Below, piece after piece: positions 7,473 through 13,246 of a stretch of DNA of 13,246 bases; position 1 is the first letter of the stretch, and the number at the start of each line of letters is the position of its first letter. The stretch comes from an uncultured Desulfomonile sp. (GTDB lineage Bacteria > Desulfobacterota > Desulfomonilia > Desulfomonilales > Desulfomonilaceae). The notes beneath the pieces were generated by a model. The model was not told the origin of the DNA. It made no database searches and saw nothing but the letters and a program-made list of their open reading frames with translations. The translations under genes were made by a program, and so were the position numbers. The stretch spans positions 1 through 13,246 of the forward strand of contig CAIXMD010000538.1 in assembly GCA_903920415.1 (NCBI GenBank), written 5' to 3'.

Positions 7473-7489
7473 AAACGCTGGTAGCGTTT
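7473..7489 (-). terminator. Perfect inverted repeat between rnc and ackA (weak terminator or operator)
   Basis: AAACGCT and AGCGTTT form a perfect 7-base stem with a 3-base loop. Read on the minus strand the second arm runs into TTTTATT, which resembles a short intrinsic terminator about 100 bases after the rnc stop codon. It could equally be an operator for ackA, whose start lies about 83 bases further on. The rest of this 199-base gap shows no clear promoter for ackA. Confidence 0.4.
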
Positions 7490-7589
7490 AATGAGAGTCT
7501 CCTGAGTCAATTTTGGCCATTCCAGTCCCTGCCCCCGGTTCCCGCGATATCCCAATATGGCTTGTGCTTTACCCATAAGATCAATAAAA

Positions 7590-8312
7590 CTATTCCAATG
7601 TTTTCAGGGCTTCACTTGCAGCGTTTTGAGCTGCTTCTTTCTTGTTTTTTCCTGTTCCGACCCCAGCGATCTTGTCTCCAAGGTATACCGCCACGGAAAA
7701 AATCTTGCAATGCTCCTCCCCCCATTGATCAACCACTTCATAGGTCGGAGTAATGCCGATGACCGCTTGGGCCTTTTCCTGAAGGATGCTTTTATAATCA
7801 TCCATCCCGTCCCTCGTTGAACATCGCTCGATGAGCGGATAGAAATGCCTCTCTATTAGTCTTTTTGCATCGGAGAATCCTCCGTCAAGGTATACTGCCG
7901 CAACCAGAGCCTCGAGTGTGTCAGCCAGGATCGAATCTCGGTTACGGCACCCGGATAGATCGTCTCCTCGGCCCATCCGGATGAAATTACTGATCCTGAG
8001 TTGTCTCATCAACCGGGCAAGAGCTGCTCGGTTCACTAGACTCGCTCTTTTTTTTTGCAGCTCTCCTTCCTCATCGCCGGGAAATTCTCGGTAAAGGATG
8101 TCGGCAATTACCAATCCCAAGACTGCATCCCCGAGGAACTCAAGCCTCTCGTTGTGCTCCGAGCACGTCTCTCTGTTCTCATGCCAGAAACTACGGCGAG
8201 TCAAAGCATTGAGCAGCAATGATGGATTTTGAAAAAGATGCCCGAGAGCCGTCTCGATTTCACCTCTTGTCTCATCGCTATTCTTTGCTGCTAAATCTTT
8301 TTCAGAGAACAT
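7590..8312 (-). CDS. rnc: Ribonuclease III
   Basis: RNase III cleaves double-stranded RNA in rRNA maturation and mRNA turnover. The 240-residue protein has both parts of the enzyme. The catalytic domain carries the signature NERLEFLGD (residues 54-62, with Glu55, Glu58 and Asp62) and the second metal-binding cluster ADTLEA (Asp131, Glu134); these match the E. coli residues Glu38, Glu41, Asp45, Asp114 and Glu117. A dsRNA-binding domain follows from about residue 172 (DYKSILQE) to the end, with GTGKNKKEAAQNAA in its second half. Start ATG 8312 overlaps the end of surE by 22 bases, so the two are probably translated from one message; the ribosome site is weak (GAGAAG). The N terminus is about 17 residues longer than E. 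coli RNase III. No key residue is missing. Confidence 0.95.
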   Translation of the reverse strand: MFSEKDLAAKNSDETRGEIETALGHLFQNPSLLLNALTRRSFWHENRETCSEHNERLEFLGDAVLGLVIADILYREFPGDEEGELQKKRASLVNRAALARLMRQLRISNFIRMGRGDDLSGCRNRDSILADTLEALVAAVYLDGGFSDAKRLIERHFYPLIERCSTRDGMDDYKSILQEKAQAVIGITPTYEVVDQWGEEHCKIFSVAVYLGDKIAGVGTGKNKKEAAQNAASEALKTLE

Positions 8313-9064
8313 GCCAATTCTTCTCTATGGGAATGTGCGGTCAAATCGTAGAAGAGAGGAGTTATTGAAACATAGCCGTGTGCCAAGGCAGTGATATCTA
8401 CCTCGTCGCTGGTTTCATCCTCGGTGCCTTGTCCTGACAGCCAATAATAGACATTTCCTCGTGGATCCTCACGTTGCTCAACACTCTCCCGAAACTTGGA
8501 GAGCCCTTGCCGCGTCAGTCTCAATCCCTTTATTCTCTCGGGCGGGAGCGCTGGCACGTTGACGTTCAAAGCCACTCCCCGAGGCAAGCCTTGTTCTAAA
8601 ATCCATCTACCCAGCAACTCAATATGCGTGAGAGCCCAACCGAAGGGGGGGTCCTTTTTTTGTGCAAGGGAAATAGCCATCGCCGGGACTCCGAGAATGG
8701 CCGCCTCAGTAGCCGCTGAGACTGTCCCGGAATAGAGAACGTTGATGCCCAAATTGGACCCGTTGTTAATTCCTGACATAACCAGATCGGGGGGACGAGG
8801 CAAGAGTGAGTAAAGGGCTAGCTTCACCGAATCCGCAGGTGTGCCGCTAATCCCATAACCATAGAAGACCCCGTCTTTCATAACCTCATGTGCTTTTATC
8901 GGGTCATACAAGGTTATGGAGTGACCCACCGCACTCTGTTCTGTGTCGGGCGCTACTATTTTGACTTGCCCCAACTTGCTTGCTACCAAGTGGAGGTAAC
9001 GGAGTCCTTCAGCATGAATTCCATCGTCGTTTGTCAGCAGAATCAGGGGGCGTCCGTCAGTCAT
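8291..9064 (-). CDS. surE: 5'/3'-nucleotidase SurE
   Basis: SurE is a metal-dependent phosphatase that removes phosphate from nucleoside 5'- and 3'-monophosphates, with roles in nucleotide salvage and stationary-phase survival. The protein has 257 residues from the chosen start. Family motifs are intact: LLTNDDG (Asp13 and Asp14), EQSAVGHSIT (Ser44), and SGINNGSNLG with metal-site Asn100. The start was set at ATG 9064 because it overlaps the aminotransferase stop in an ATGA arrangement that suggests translational coupling. GTG at 9079 would add five residues, and neither has a strong ribosome site. It overlaps rnc by 22 bases at its other end. The C terminus continues past the conserved domain (ITPLFYDLTAH) for a short tail. 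Confidence 0.93.
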   Translation of the reverse strand: MTDGRPLILLTNDDGIHAEGLRYLHLVASKLGQVKIVAPDTEQSAVGHSITLYDPIKAHEVMKDGVFYGYGISGTPADSVKLALYSLLPRPPDLVMSGINNGSNLGINVLYSGTVSAATEAAILGVPAMAISLAQKKDPPFGWALTHIELLGRWILEQGLPRGVALNVNVPALPPERIKGLRLTRQGLSKFRESVEQREDPRGNVYYWLSGQGTEDETSDEVDITALAHGYVSITPLFYDLTAHSHREELACSLKKI

Positions 9065-10248
9065 GCCAGTTCTTGGCACGCAATGCGTATGCGGTTCATA
9101 CCTTCCAGGATCATCTCATCGCTTGTCGCGAAAGAAAGTCGAATGTGATTATTTGACCCGAAAGGTCCTCCAGGTACGCACGCTACATGATGGCGTTCAA
9201 GTAGATAATTAGCGACATCGGTCGAGTCGGCAATAGTGTTTCGGCCGGAAAGGAGAGAAGTGTTTACAAAGGCGTAGAAAGCTCCAGTCGGCTTGACCAC
9301 GGAAAGTTCTGGTATGCTATTAATCTGGGCCAGCATCAAGTCTCTCCTACGTTCGAAAATCTCCCGCATGCGCCGCACCTCGCCTTGAGGACCGGTTAGG
9401 GCTTCTACGGCCGCAGCTTGCGCTGTGTTGCAGGGATTGGAAGTCGATTGGCTTTGAATGTCGGTAGCCGCCTTAACCAGTTCCCTCCTCGTGCTTGCTA
9501 AATAACCGATTCTAAGACCAGTCATTGCGTAGCTCTTGGATACCCCGTTTACCAAGATCGATCTGTCTTTCATGCCCGGTATGGCGGCAATAGGGGTAAA
9601 TTCAAGGCCATCGTAGATCAGCTTATCGTAGATTTCGTCCGATATAACCATTAAGTCGTGTTCATCCGCCAGCGCGGCGAGTTTGTGGAGCACAGCCCGA
9701 GGATACACAGCTCCAGTAGGATTGGATGGAGAATTGACAAGCAAAGCCTTCGTGCGACTTGTTATGGCCGATTTAACCCTTTCTGGATCCGGCACGAATG
9801 CATCATCTTCTTTAGTAGGGACGATGACTGGTAACCCGCCTGCCAAAGCAATCATCTCAGGGTAGGAAACCCAGAAGGGAGCAAAAACTACTACCTCATC
9901 CCCTGGATCTAAAATTGCCTGAAAAATGTTATATAGGCTGTGTTTGGCCCCGCAAGAGACTAATATTTCTTCAGGCTTGTATTCCAGGCCGTAATCCTCA
10001 AAGAACCTCATAGCAACGGCACTCTTTAATTCAGCAGTTCCGCCAACCGGTGTGTAAAAAGTCTCACCACGATCCAGAGACTGCTTAGCCGCTTCCCGGA
10101 TATGAACTGGAGTTGGAAAATCAGGTTCCCCTGCTCCAAATCCTACGACATTAACACCTTGGCTTTTAAGTTCTTTTTCCTTGGCGGAAATGGCCAGAGT
10201 AGCCGAGGGCTTAAGTTGACATGCTCTTTGAGATAGAATTTTCTTCAT
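9061..10248 (-). CDS. Class I/II PLP-dependent aminotransferase, aspartate aminotransferase-like
   Basis: The family moves an amino group between aspartate (or a related amino acid) and a 2-oxo acid using pyridoxal phosphate. The 395-residue protein has the full fold-type I set: NSPSNPTG (Asn176), SDEIYDKLIYDG (Asp204, Tyr207), SKSYAMTGLRIGY with Schiff-base Lys238, and NHIRLSF with Arg370, which holds the substrate carboxylate. Lys102 in SCGAKHSLYN aligns with a lysine that I recall in Thermus-type aspartate aminotransferases, where it contacts the side-chain carboxylate; some relatives also act on prephenate. The start ATG 10248 has GGGAG a few bases upstream. It lies 25 bases after coaD and overlaps surE by four bases. 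Aspartate is the best guess for substrate; exact specificity cannot be read from sequence. Confidence 0.9.
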   Translation of the reverse strand: MKKILSQRACQLKPSATLAISAKEKELKSQGVNVVGFGAGEPDFPTPVHIREAAKQSLDRGETFYTPVGGTAELKSAVAMRFFEDYGLEYKPEEILVSCGAKHSLYNIFQAILDPGDEVVVFAPFWVSYPEMIALAGGLPVIVPTKEDDAFVPDPERVKSAITSRTKALLVNSPSNPTGAVYPRAVLHKLAALADEHDLMVISDEIYDKLIYDGLEFTPIAAIPGMKDRSILVNGVSKSYAMTGLRIGYLASTRRELVKAATDIQSQSTSNPCNTAQAAAVEALTGPQGEVRRMREIFERRRDLMLAQINSIPELSVVKPTGAFYAFVNTSLLSGRNTIADSTDVANYLLERHHVACVPGGPFGSNNHIRLSFATSDEMILEGMNRIRIACQELA

Positions 10249-10273
10249 GCTTTCTCCCGAATGTGAGGGTTAC

Positions 10274-10798
10274 TCATCGATGGTTGGAGATATTGGGGAA
10301 CTTGTGTTTCAAGACCTTGAGAACATTTTCAGGAACCAGGCCCTCGGGAGATCCTCCAGCTAAGACCGTGGCTTTTATAATGCGAGAACTGACATACAAA
10401 TACCGGTGCGCAGTCATAAGAAAGAACGTCTCTATATTACGGCTGAGCTTTCGGTTCATGAGGGCAAGCTGAAATTCATATTCGAAATCGGATACAGCTC
10501 TTAGTCCGCGCACTATGGCCTGGGCTTTTTTTCTTTCAGCGTACCTGACCAGAAGACCATCAAAGGAATCGCACTCGATGCGTGAGTTGCCTTCCAGAGC
10601 CTTCCGGATCATGTCTAGCCGTTCTTCCAAGGTGAATATGATTTCCTTTTCAGGATTTACACCCACAGCGACGATCATTCTATCAAACGTCCCCAACGCT
10701 CGACGGATGATTTCCAGGTGACCATTGTGAATCGGATCAAATGTTCCAGGATACACTGCTAGTTTTTCGTGTCTTTTTTTCCCCTGCCTTGTTGCCAA
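10274..10798 (-). CDS. coaD: Phosphopantetheine adenylyltransferase, TTG start
   Basis: This enzyme transfers AMP from ATP to 4'-phosphopantetheine, giving dephospho-CoA, the penultimate step of coenzyme A synthesis. The nucleotidyltransferase signature GTFDPIHNGH (residues 18-27) holds the HxGH motif, and the C-terminal YVSSRIIK motif is present. At 174 residues it is slightly longer than the usual 160 or so, because a basic N terminus of about 12 residues precedes the first strand (LAVYPGTF). No ATG exists upstream of that strand. TTG 10798 is the only usable start, three bases after the rsmD stop, with AGGAG (10810-10814) eleven bases upstream. An in-frame GTG later on would remove part of the first strand. 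It sits in the rsmD-rnc operon. Confidence 0.93.
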   Translation of the reverse strand: MATRQGKKRHEKLAVYPGTFDPIHNGHLEIIRRALGTFDRMIVAVGVNPEKEIIFTLEERLDMIRKALEGNSRIECDSFDGLLVRYAERKKAQAIVRGLRAVSDFEYEFQLALMNRKLSRNIETFFLMTAHRYLYVSSRIIKATVLAGGSPEGLVPENVLKVLKHKFPNISNHR

Positions 10799-10801
10799 TC
10801 G

Positions 10802-11365
10802 TCACAATTCTCCTATTTTACGACAAAATATTTTTACAGAGGTGTCTCCGTATCTGCCTGTAAACTGTTTGCTGAACATATCAGGAACGCTCAGTTCCGG
10901 CCCCTGTTCTTCAGATTCCATGACCAATAGGCCATCTTCTTCGAACAGATTCTGAAAGAAAGGGTCAATAACCAACCTCTGGAGCGATTTTGATGAATAG
11001 GGTGGGTCGACGAAAATGATCCCGAAACGATTTTTTGCTCTTTGTAATTCATTAATCGCTTTGAATGCTTCCATAACCACAATTTTAACTTGGTCTTTGA
11101 CTCCCAAGATGCCGGCGGTTTCCGATATGATGCCGGCCACCTTTCTATTCTTATCAACGAAAACGACTCGGGATGCACCACGACTCAAGGCTTCAAATCC
11201 GAACGCCCCTGTCCCAGCGAACAAATCAAGCACCTGAGCAGCCTCAATTGCTGTTCCTATGGTACTGAATACAGCCTCGCGAACCCGTTCTGTAGTCGGC
11301 CTGACCGTTCCGCCCCGAAGCGACGGTAACCGCCGCCCTCTAAACCTCCCGGAAATGATTCTCAT
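10802..11365 (-). CDS. rsmD: 16S rRNA (guanine966-N2)-methyltransferase RsmD
   Basis: RsmD methylates G966 of 16S rRNA during 30S assembly using S-adenosylmethionine. The 187-residue protein has the family features in order: N-terminal MRIISGRFRGRRL, VRPTTERVREAVF (21-33), the SAM-binding DLFAGTGAFG (47-56) and the catalytic DPPY (120-123). Length is normal. The start ATG 11365 is fixed by the MRIISG N terminus; there is no clear ribosome site, and the promoter predicted upstream would leave a leader of only about eight bases. It is the first gene of a tight operon, with coaD starting three bases after its stop. Confidence 0.94.
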   Translation of the reverse strand: MRIISGRFRGRRLPSLRGGTVRPTTERVREAVFSTIGTAIEAAQVLDLFAGTGAFGFEALSRGASRVVFVDKNRKVAGIISETAGILGVKDQVKIVVMEAFKAINELQRAKNRFGIIFVDPPYSSKSLQRLVIDPFFQNLFEEDGLLVMESEEQGPELSVPDMFSKQFTGRYGDTSVKIFCRKIGEL

Positions 11366-11379
11366 GTCACGAATCTATT

Positions 11380-11408
11380 TCTATACATTGTTTGCCATGA
11401 TCATTCAA
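11380..11408 (-). promoter_or_regulatory. Candidate sigma70 promoter for the rsmD-coaD-surE-rnc operon
   Basis: On the minus strand TTGAAT (11403-11408) and TATAGA (11380-11385) are separated by exactly 17 bases, each matching four of six consensus positions. Transcription would begin near 11373, about eight bases before the rsmD ATG at 11365. That agrees with the lack of a ribosome site there, but an upstream start is also possible. Confidence 0.45.
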
Positions 11409-11470
11409 GAGAAGCCTATTAGTTGAGCACTGTTTCGAGTAAGCACAACAGACAGACAGCGAACTGGATC

Positions 11471-11743
11471 TTAATCGTCTTTGCCCAGCGGAGGCTCCTT
11501 GGTTACTTGATCAAGGTCATCAATACGGCTTACCATCTCTTGGATCCATTCATCTAAGTCAGCAAGCCGTCTTCTGAACCAACAAAAGGCTGTCCCTACA
11601 AGACCAACAAAAAGAATACATGCAATGAACTTATTATCTATGTGTTCCGCGAACAGAGCTGACAACAGAGGTGCTATGATTACGTAAGTTAAGAGAAATG
11701 TCTTGAGTTCATCGAACTGACGGTTGACTGAATGCTCGGTCAA
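11471..11743 (-). CDS. Small two-helix membrane protein of unknown function
   Basis: I do not recognise this 90-residue protein. It has a polar N terminus, then two hydrophobic stretches long enough to cross the membrane (TFLLTYVIIAPLLSALF, about 15-31, and FIACILFVGLVGTAFCWF, about 39-56) separated by a short charged turn. An acidic, possibly helical C terminus follows (RRRLADLDEWIQEMVSRIDD). The arginine cluster after the second helix suggests that both ends face the cytoplasm. The only usable start is TTG 11743, with AAGG eight bases upstream; a stop closes the frame at 11774-11776 before any other start. It lies between lptD and rsmD on the same strand, 167 bases after lptD. A weak promoter candidate (TTGAGC 11820-11825, AATATT 11796-11801) precedes it. 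The gene is plausible but unproven. Confidence 0.5.
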   Translation of the reverse strand: MTEHSVNRQFDELKTFLLTYVIIAPLLSALFAEHIDNKFIACILFVGLVGTAFCWFRRRLADLDEWIQEMVSRIDDLDQVTKEPPLGKDD

Positions 11744-11910
11744 GAGTACGGCCTTACTTTCTTGAGTTTGGTCTTAATGGGCGACCCTAAGTATCAATAT
11801 TCCATTTTCTGCTCTTGTTGCTCAAACGAATCACTGTTCGGTCGGTGAAAGATGTCCGTCTACGAATGCTTCCGGCCCCGACTATTTTCAGGATCTAGGC
11901 TACTAAAGGG

Positions 11911-13246
11911 TCACGGTATGGAAAAAGCTGCACCCTCGGTCCCCCCTAATAGCTCTCTCCAGTCCCTAGTAAATCTGTAGATCTGTCCCAAACCATATAA
12001 GGATAGGGTAACGAAAACGGTCTGGTCTGCATCCTTGATTTTCTGAGTTAAAGGATCTTGCTCGCGAACCTCCGAATACCTCAGCAAAATGTTCCAGCAT
12101 TGCGGGTGGTAACTCAAGCCTATGCTCGTGAAATAGGAGAAATTGAACTGATGAGAATACTGGTTCTCAAGAATACAGTCTAATGTAGAAGTTAGCTTGA
12201 GTTGAAGATTGGCATTGGTCTGGCGGCTAAGGTCTTCGAGTTTTTCATCCTCTGAGAATTGGTGTAAGACGCGAACAAGGTCTCCCCGGTGGTCCATCAA
12301 ACCAACGTTCAAACTGTACCTTCTCGCGCGATTGAGGACAGGGTCGTACTGCGCCTGAGCCGTTAGATCTACTAGGTAATGTGGTTTGACGGTAAGTTCC
12401 GCATGTGTGTTGGTCCAGGGAAAACGGAGTGCCTGTCGCTCTCCTAATGGATCTTCAGCCGTGCGGCTATTAAAAAAATCGTACCCTTGAGAAATACTGA
12501 GGGTTACAAAATCAAGGTATTCTCCCGTTCCTATTCGACCCGTGAGGGTCTGCCTCATTTCGGCTGTGACAAGACTAACCCGGTCCATCCGATCAGTATC
12601 GTCAAAAGAGGGGTAGACTTGCCGGCTGGGGGAAGGCCTGTAGGTCCACGCAAAACTCGGCCGGATGGTATGTTGAATTCTTTGAAAGCCGAGAAATGAA
12701 CCGTCGTAAACTGAATTTAGGTCGGTAAACATGTCAGCGTTGATCTGGTAAAGGTCTGCTCTCACAGCATTGATAGAGCTTATGCTCTTGTCACGGCGAT
12801 AATAGTCGGCAGAATAAGCTCGGCCTAAGTACGTTATGGATGGCTCTAACTTAAGGTAGCGACCGAGGTTTACAGGCAAGGTCAACCTGGTGTCGACCAC
12901 CATTCTGCTTCCCAGCCATTGCTCGTTCATGATAGGAGCGTAGAAATGGTCAAAAATGAGATTGGAGCTTAGATAAAATGGGGTATACTTCAATGGTAGA
13001 CTGAACAAGGTGCCTGTAATCGTAGGGAGATTCTGAACCGTAAGGGCATTATTGGGCAAGTCAAGATTGTCGAAGTACCTGGCCTCGGCCTCAAATAGGA
13101 AATTATTAGACTGTTTATATAATATGGCATTAGATTCAAGGTAACGTACTCGCAGTCGACGGTCAAATCGACCACCCCAGAACTCAAAATAGTCACGATC
13201 CGACACCCAAGTGCCATTGGCTTTGAGTCCGACCTGTCCCGCAAGG
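11911..13246 (-). CDS. lptD: LPS-assembly protein LptD, C-terminal part (partial)
   Basis: LptD forms the outer-membrane barrel that, with the lipoprotein LptE, inserts lipopolysaccharide into the outer leaflet. The frame is open through the right edge, so about 444 C-terminal residues are present and the signal peptide and N-terminal jellyroll are missing. The segment shows alternating amphipathic strands throughout and LptD-like landmarks. These are GLKANGTWVSDRDYFEF near the visible N end, YDPVLNRARRYSLNVGLMDHRGD in two halves around the middle, and a final barrel strand ending FVTLSLYGLG, after which about 25 residues remain. A GTG at 13206 is internal and not the real start. The call rests on the overall pattern and these segments, not on a single catalytic motif. 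It is transcribed toward the small membrane protein and the rsmD operon. Confidence 0.82.
   Translation of the reverse strand, partial: LAGQVGLKANGTWVSDRDYFEFWGGRFDRRLRVRYLESNAILYKQSNNFLFEAEARYFDNLDLPNNALTVQNLPTITGTLFSLPLKYTPFYLSSNLIFDHFYAPIMNEQWLGSRMVVDTRLTLPVNLGRYLKLEPSITYLGRAYSADYYRRDKSISSINAVRADLYQINADMFTDLNSVYDGSFLGFQRIQHTIRPSFAWTYRPSPSRQVYPSFDDTDRMDRVSLVTAEMRQTLTGRIGTGEYLDFVTLSISQGYDFFNSRTAEDPLGERQALRFPWTNTHAELTVKPHYLVDLTAQAQYDPVLNRARRYSLNVGLMDHRGDLVRVLHQFSEDEKLEDLSRQTNANLQLKLTSTLDCILENQYSHQFNFSYFTSIGLSYHPQCWNILLRYSEVREQDPLTQKIKDADQTVFVTLSLYGLGQIYRFTRDWRELLGGTEGAAFSIP

Noticed and set aside
7409..7753. 114-codon plus-strand open frame across the ackA-rnc gap
   Set aside because: It overlaps the rnc C terminus antisense and the inverted repeat. 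The peptide looks random and there is no ribosome site.
1..13246. CRISPR arrays, insertion sequences, attachment sites, tRNA or rRNA genes
   Set aside because: No regularly spaced repeats, transposase or integrase motifs, terminal inverted repeats or cloverleaf pattern were seen on reading both strands.

Overview
The window looks like chromosomal DNA from a Gram-negative bacterium of moderate GC content. A large C-terminal part of the outer-membrane LPS transporter LptD shows that the cell has an LPS-bearing outer membrane. The mix of a conserved housekeeping block with large secreted TPR proteins, a divergent acetate kinase and an Hpt phosphorelay domain would suit a Desulfobacterota/Deltaproteobacteria lineage (Syntrophobacter- or Desulfomonile-like). 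That placement is an impression from gene content, not a computed assignment. Non-ATG starts are common: TTG for four genes and GTG for ackA.

Left half, plus strand (1-6057). The window opens inside the C-terminal histidine-phosphotransfer (Hpt) domain of a signalling protein. Two adjacent genes follow, each encoding a signal peptide and about 13 tetratricopeptide repeats (450-1928 and 2137-3699). Next is a cytoplasmic-looking protein with an N-terminal four-cysteine zinc ribbon and about 13 ankyrin repeats (3900-5351). A 385-base gap holds an AT-rich inverted repeat, a promoter candidate and a leader with two predicted hairpins. It precedes a small single-RRM RNA-binding protein that starts with TTG (5737-6057).

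Right half, minus strand (6173-13246). Read in the direction of transcription, this is lptD (cut by the window edge), a small two-helix membrane protein, then rsmD, coaD, a class I aminotransferase, surE, rnc and, after a 199-base gap with a perfect inverted repeat, ackA. From rsmD to rnc the genes are packed as an operon: 3-base gap, 25-base gap, 4-base ATGA overlap, 22-base overlap. A sigma70-like promoter lies just upstream of rsmD. ackA converges on the RRM gene.

How the genes may work together: the rsmD-rnc block mixes ribosome/RNA processing (16S rRNA methylation, RNase III), CoA synthesis, amino-acid transamination and nucleotide salvage. This is an ordinary housekeeping mix. The plus-strand cluster of repeat-scaffold proteins is the accessory part and the less explained one. 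No mobile element, CRISPR array, tRNA or rRNA is visible. I see no convincing new defence or biosynthetic system; the best leads are the repeat-protein cluster, the RRM leader and the altered substrate pocket of AckA.
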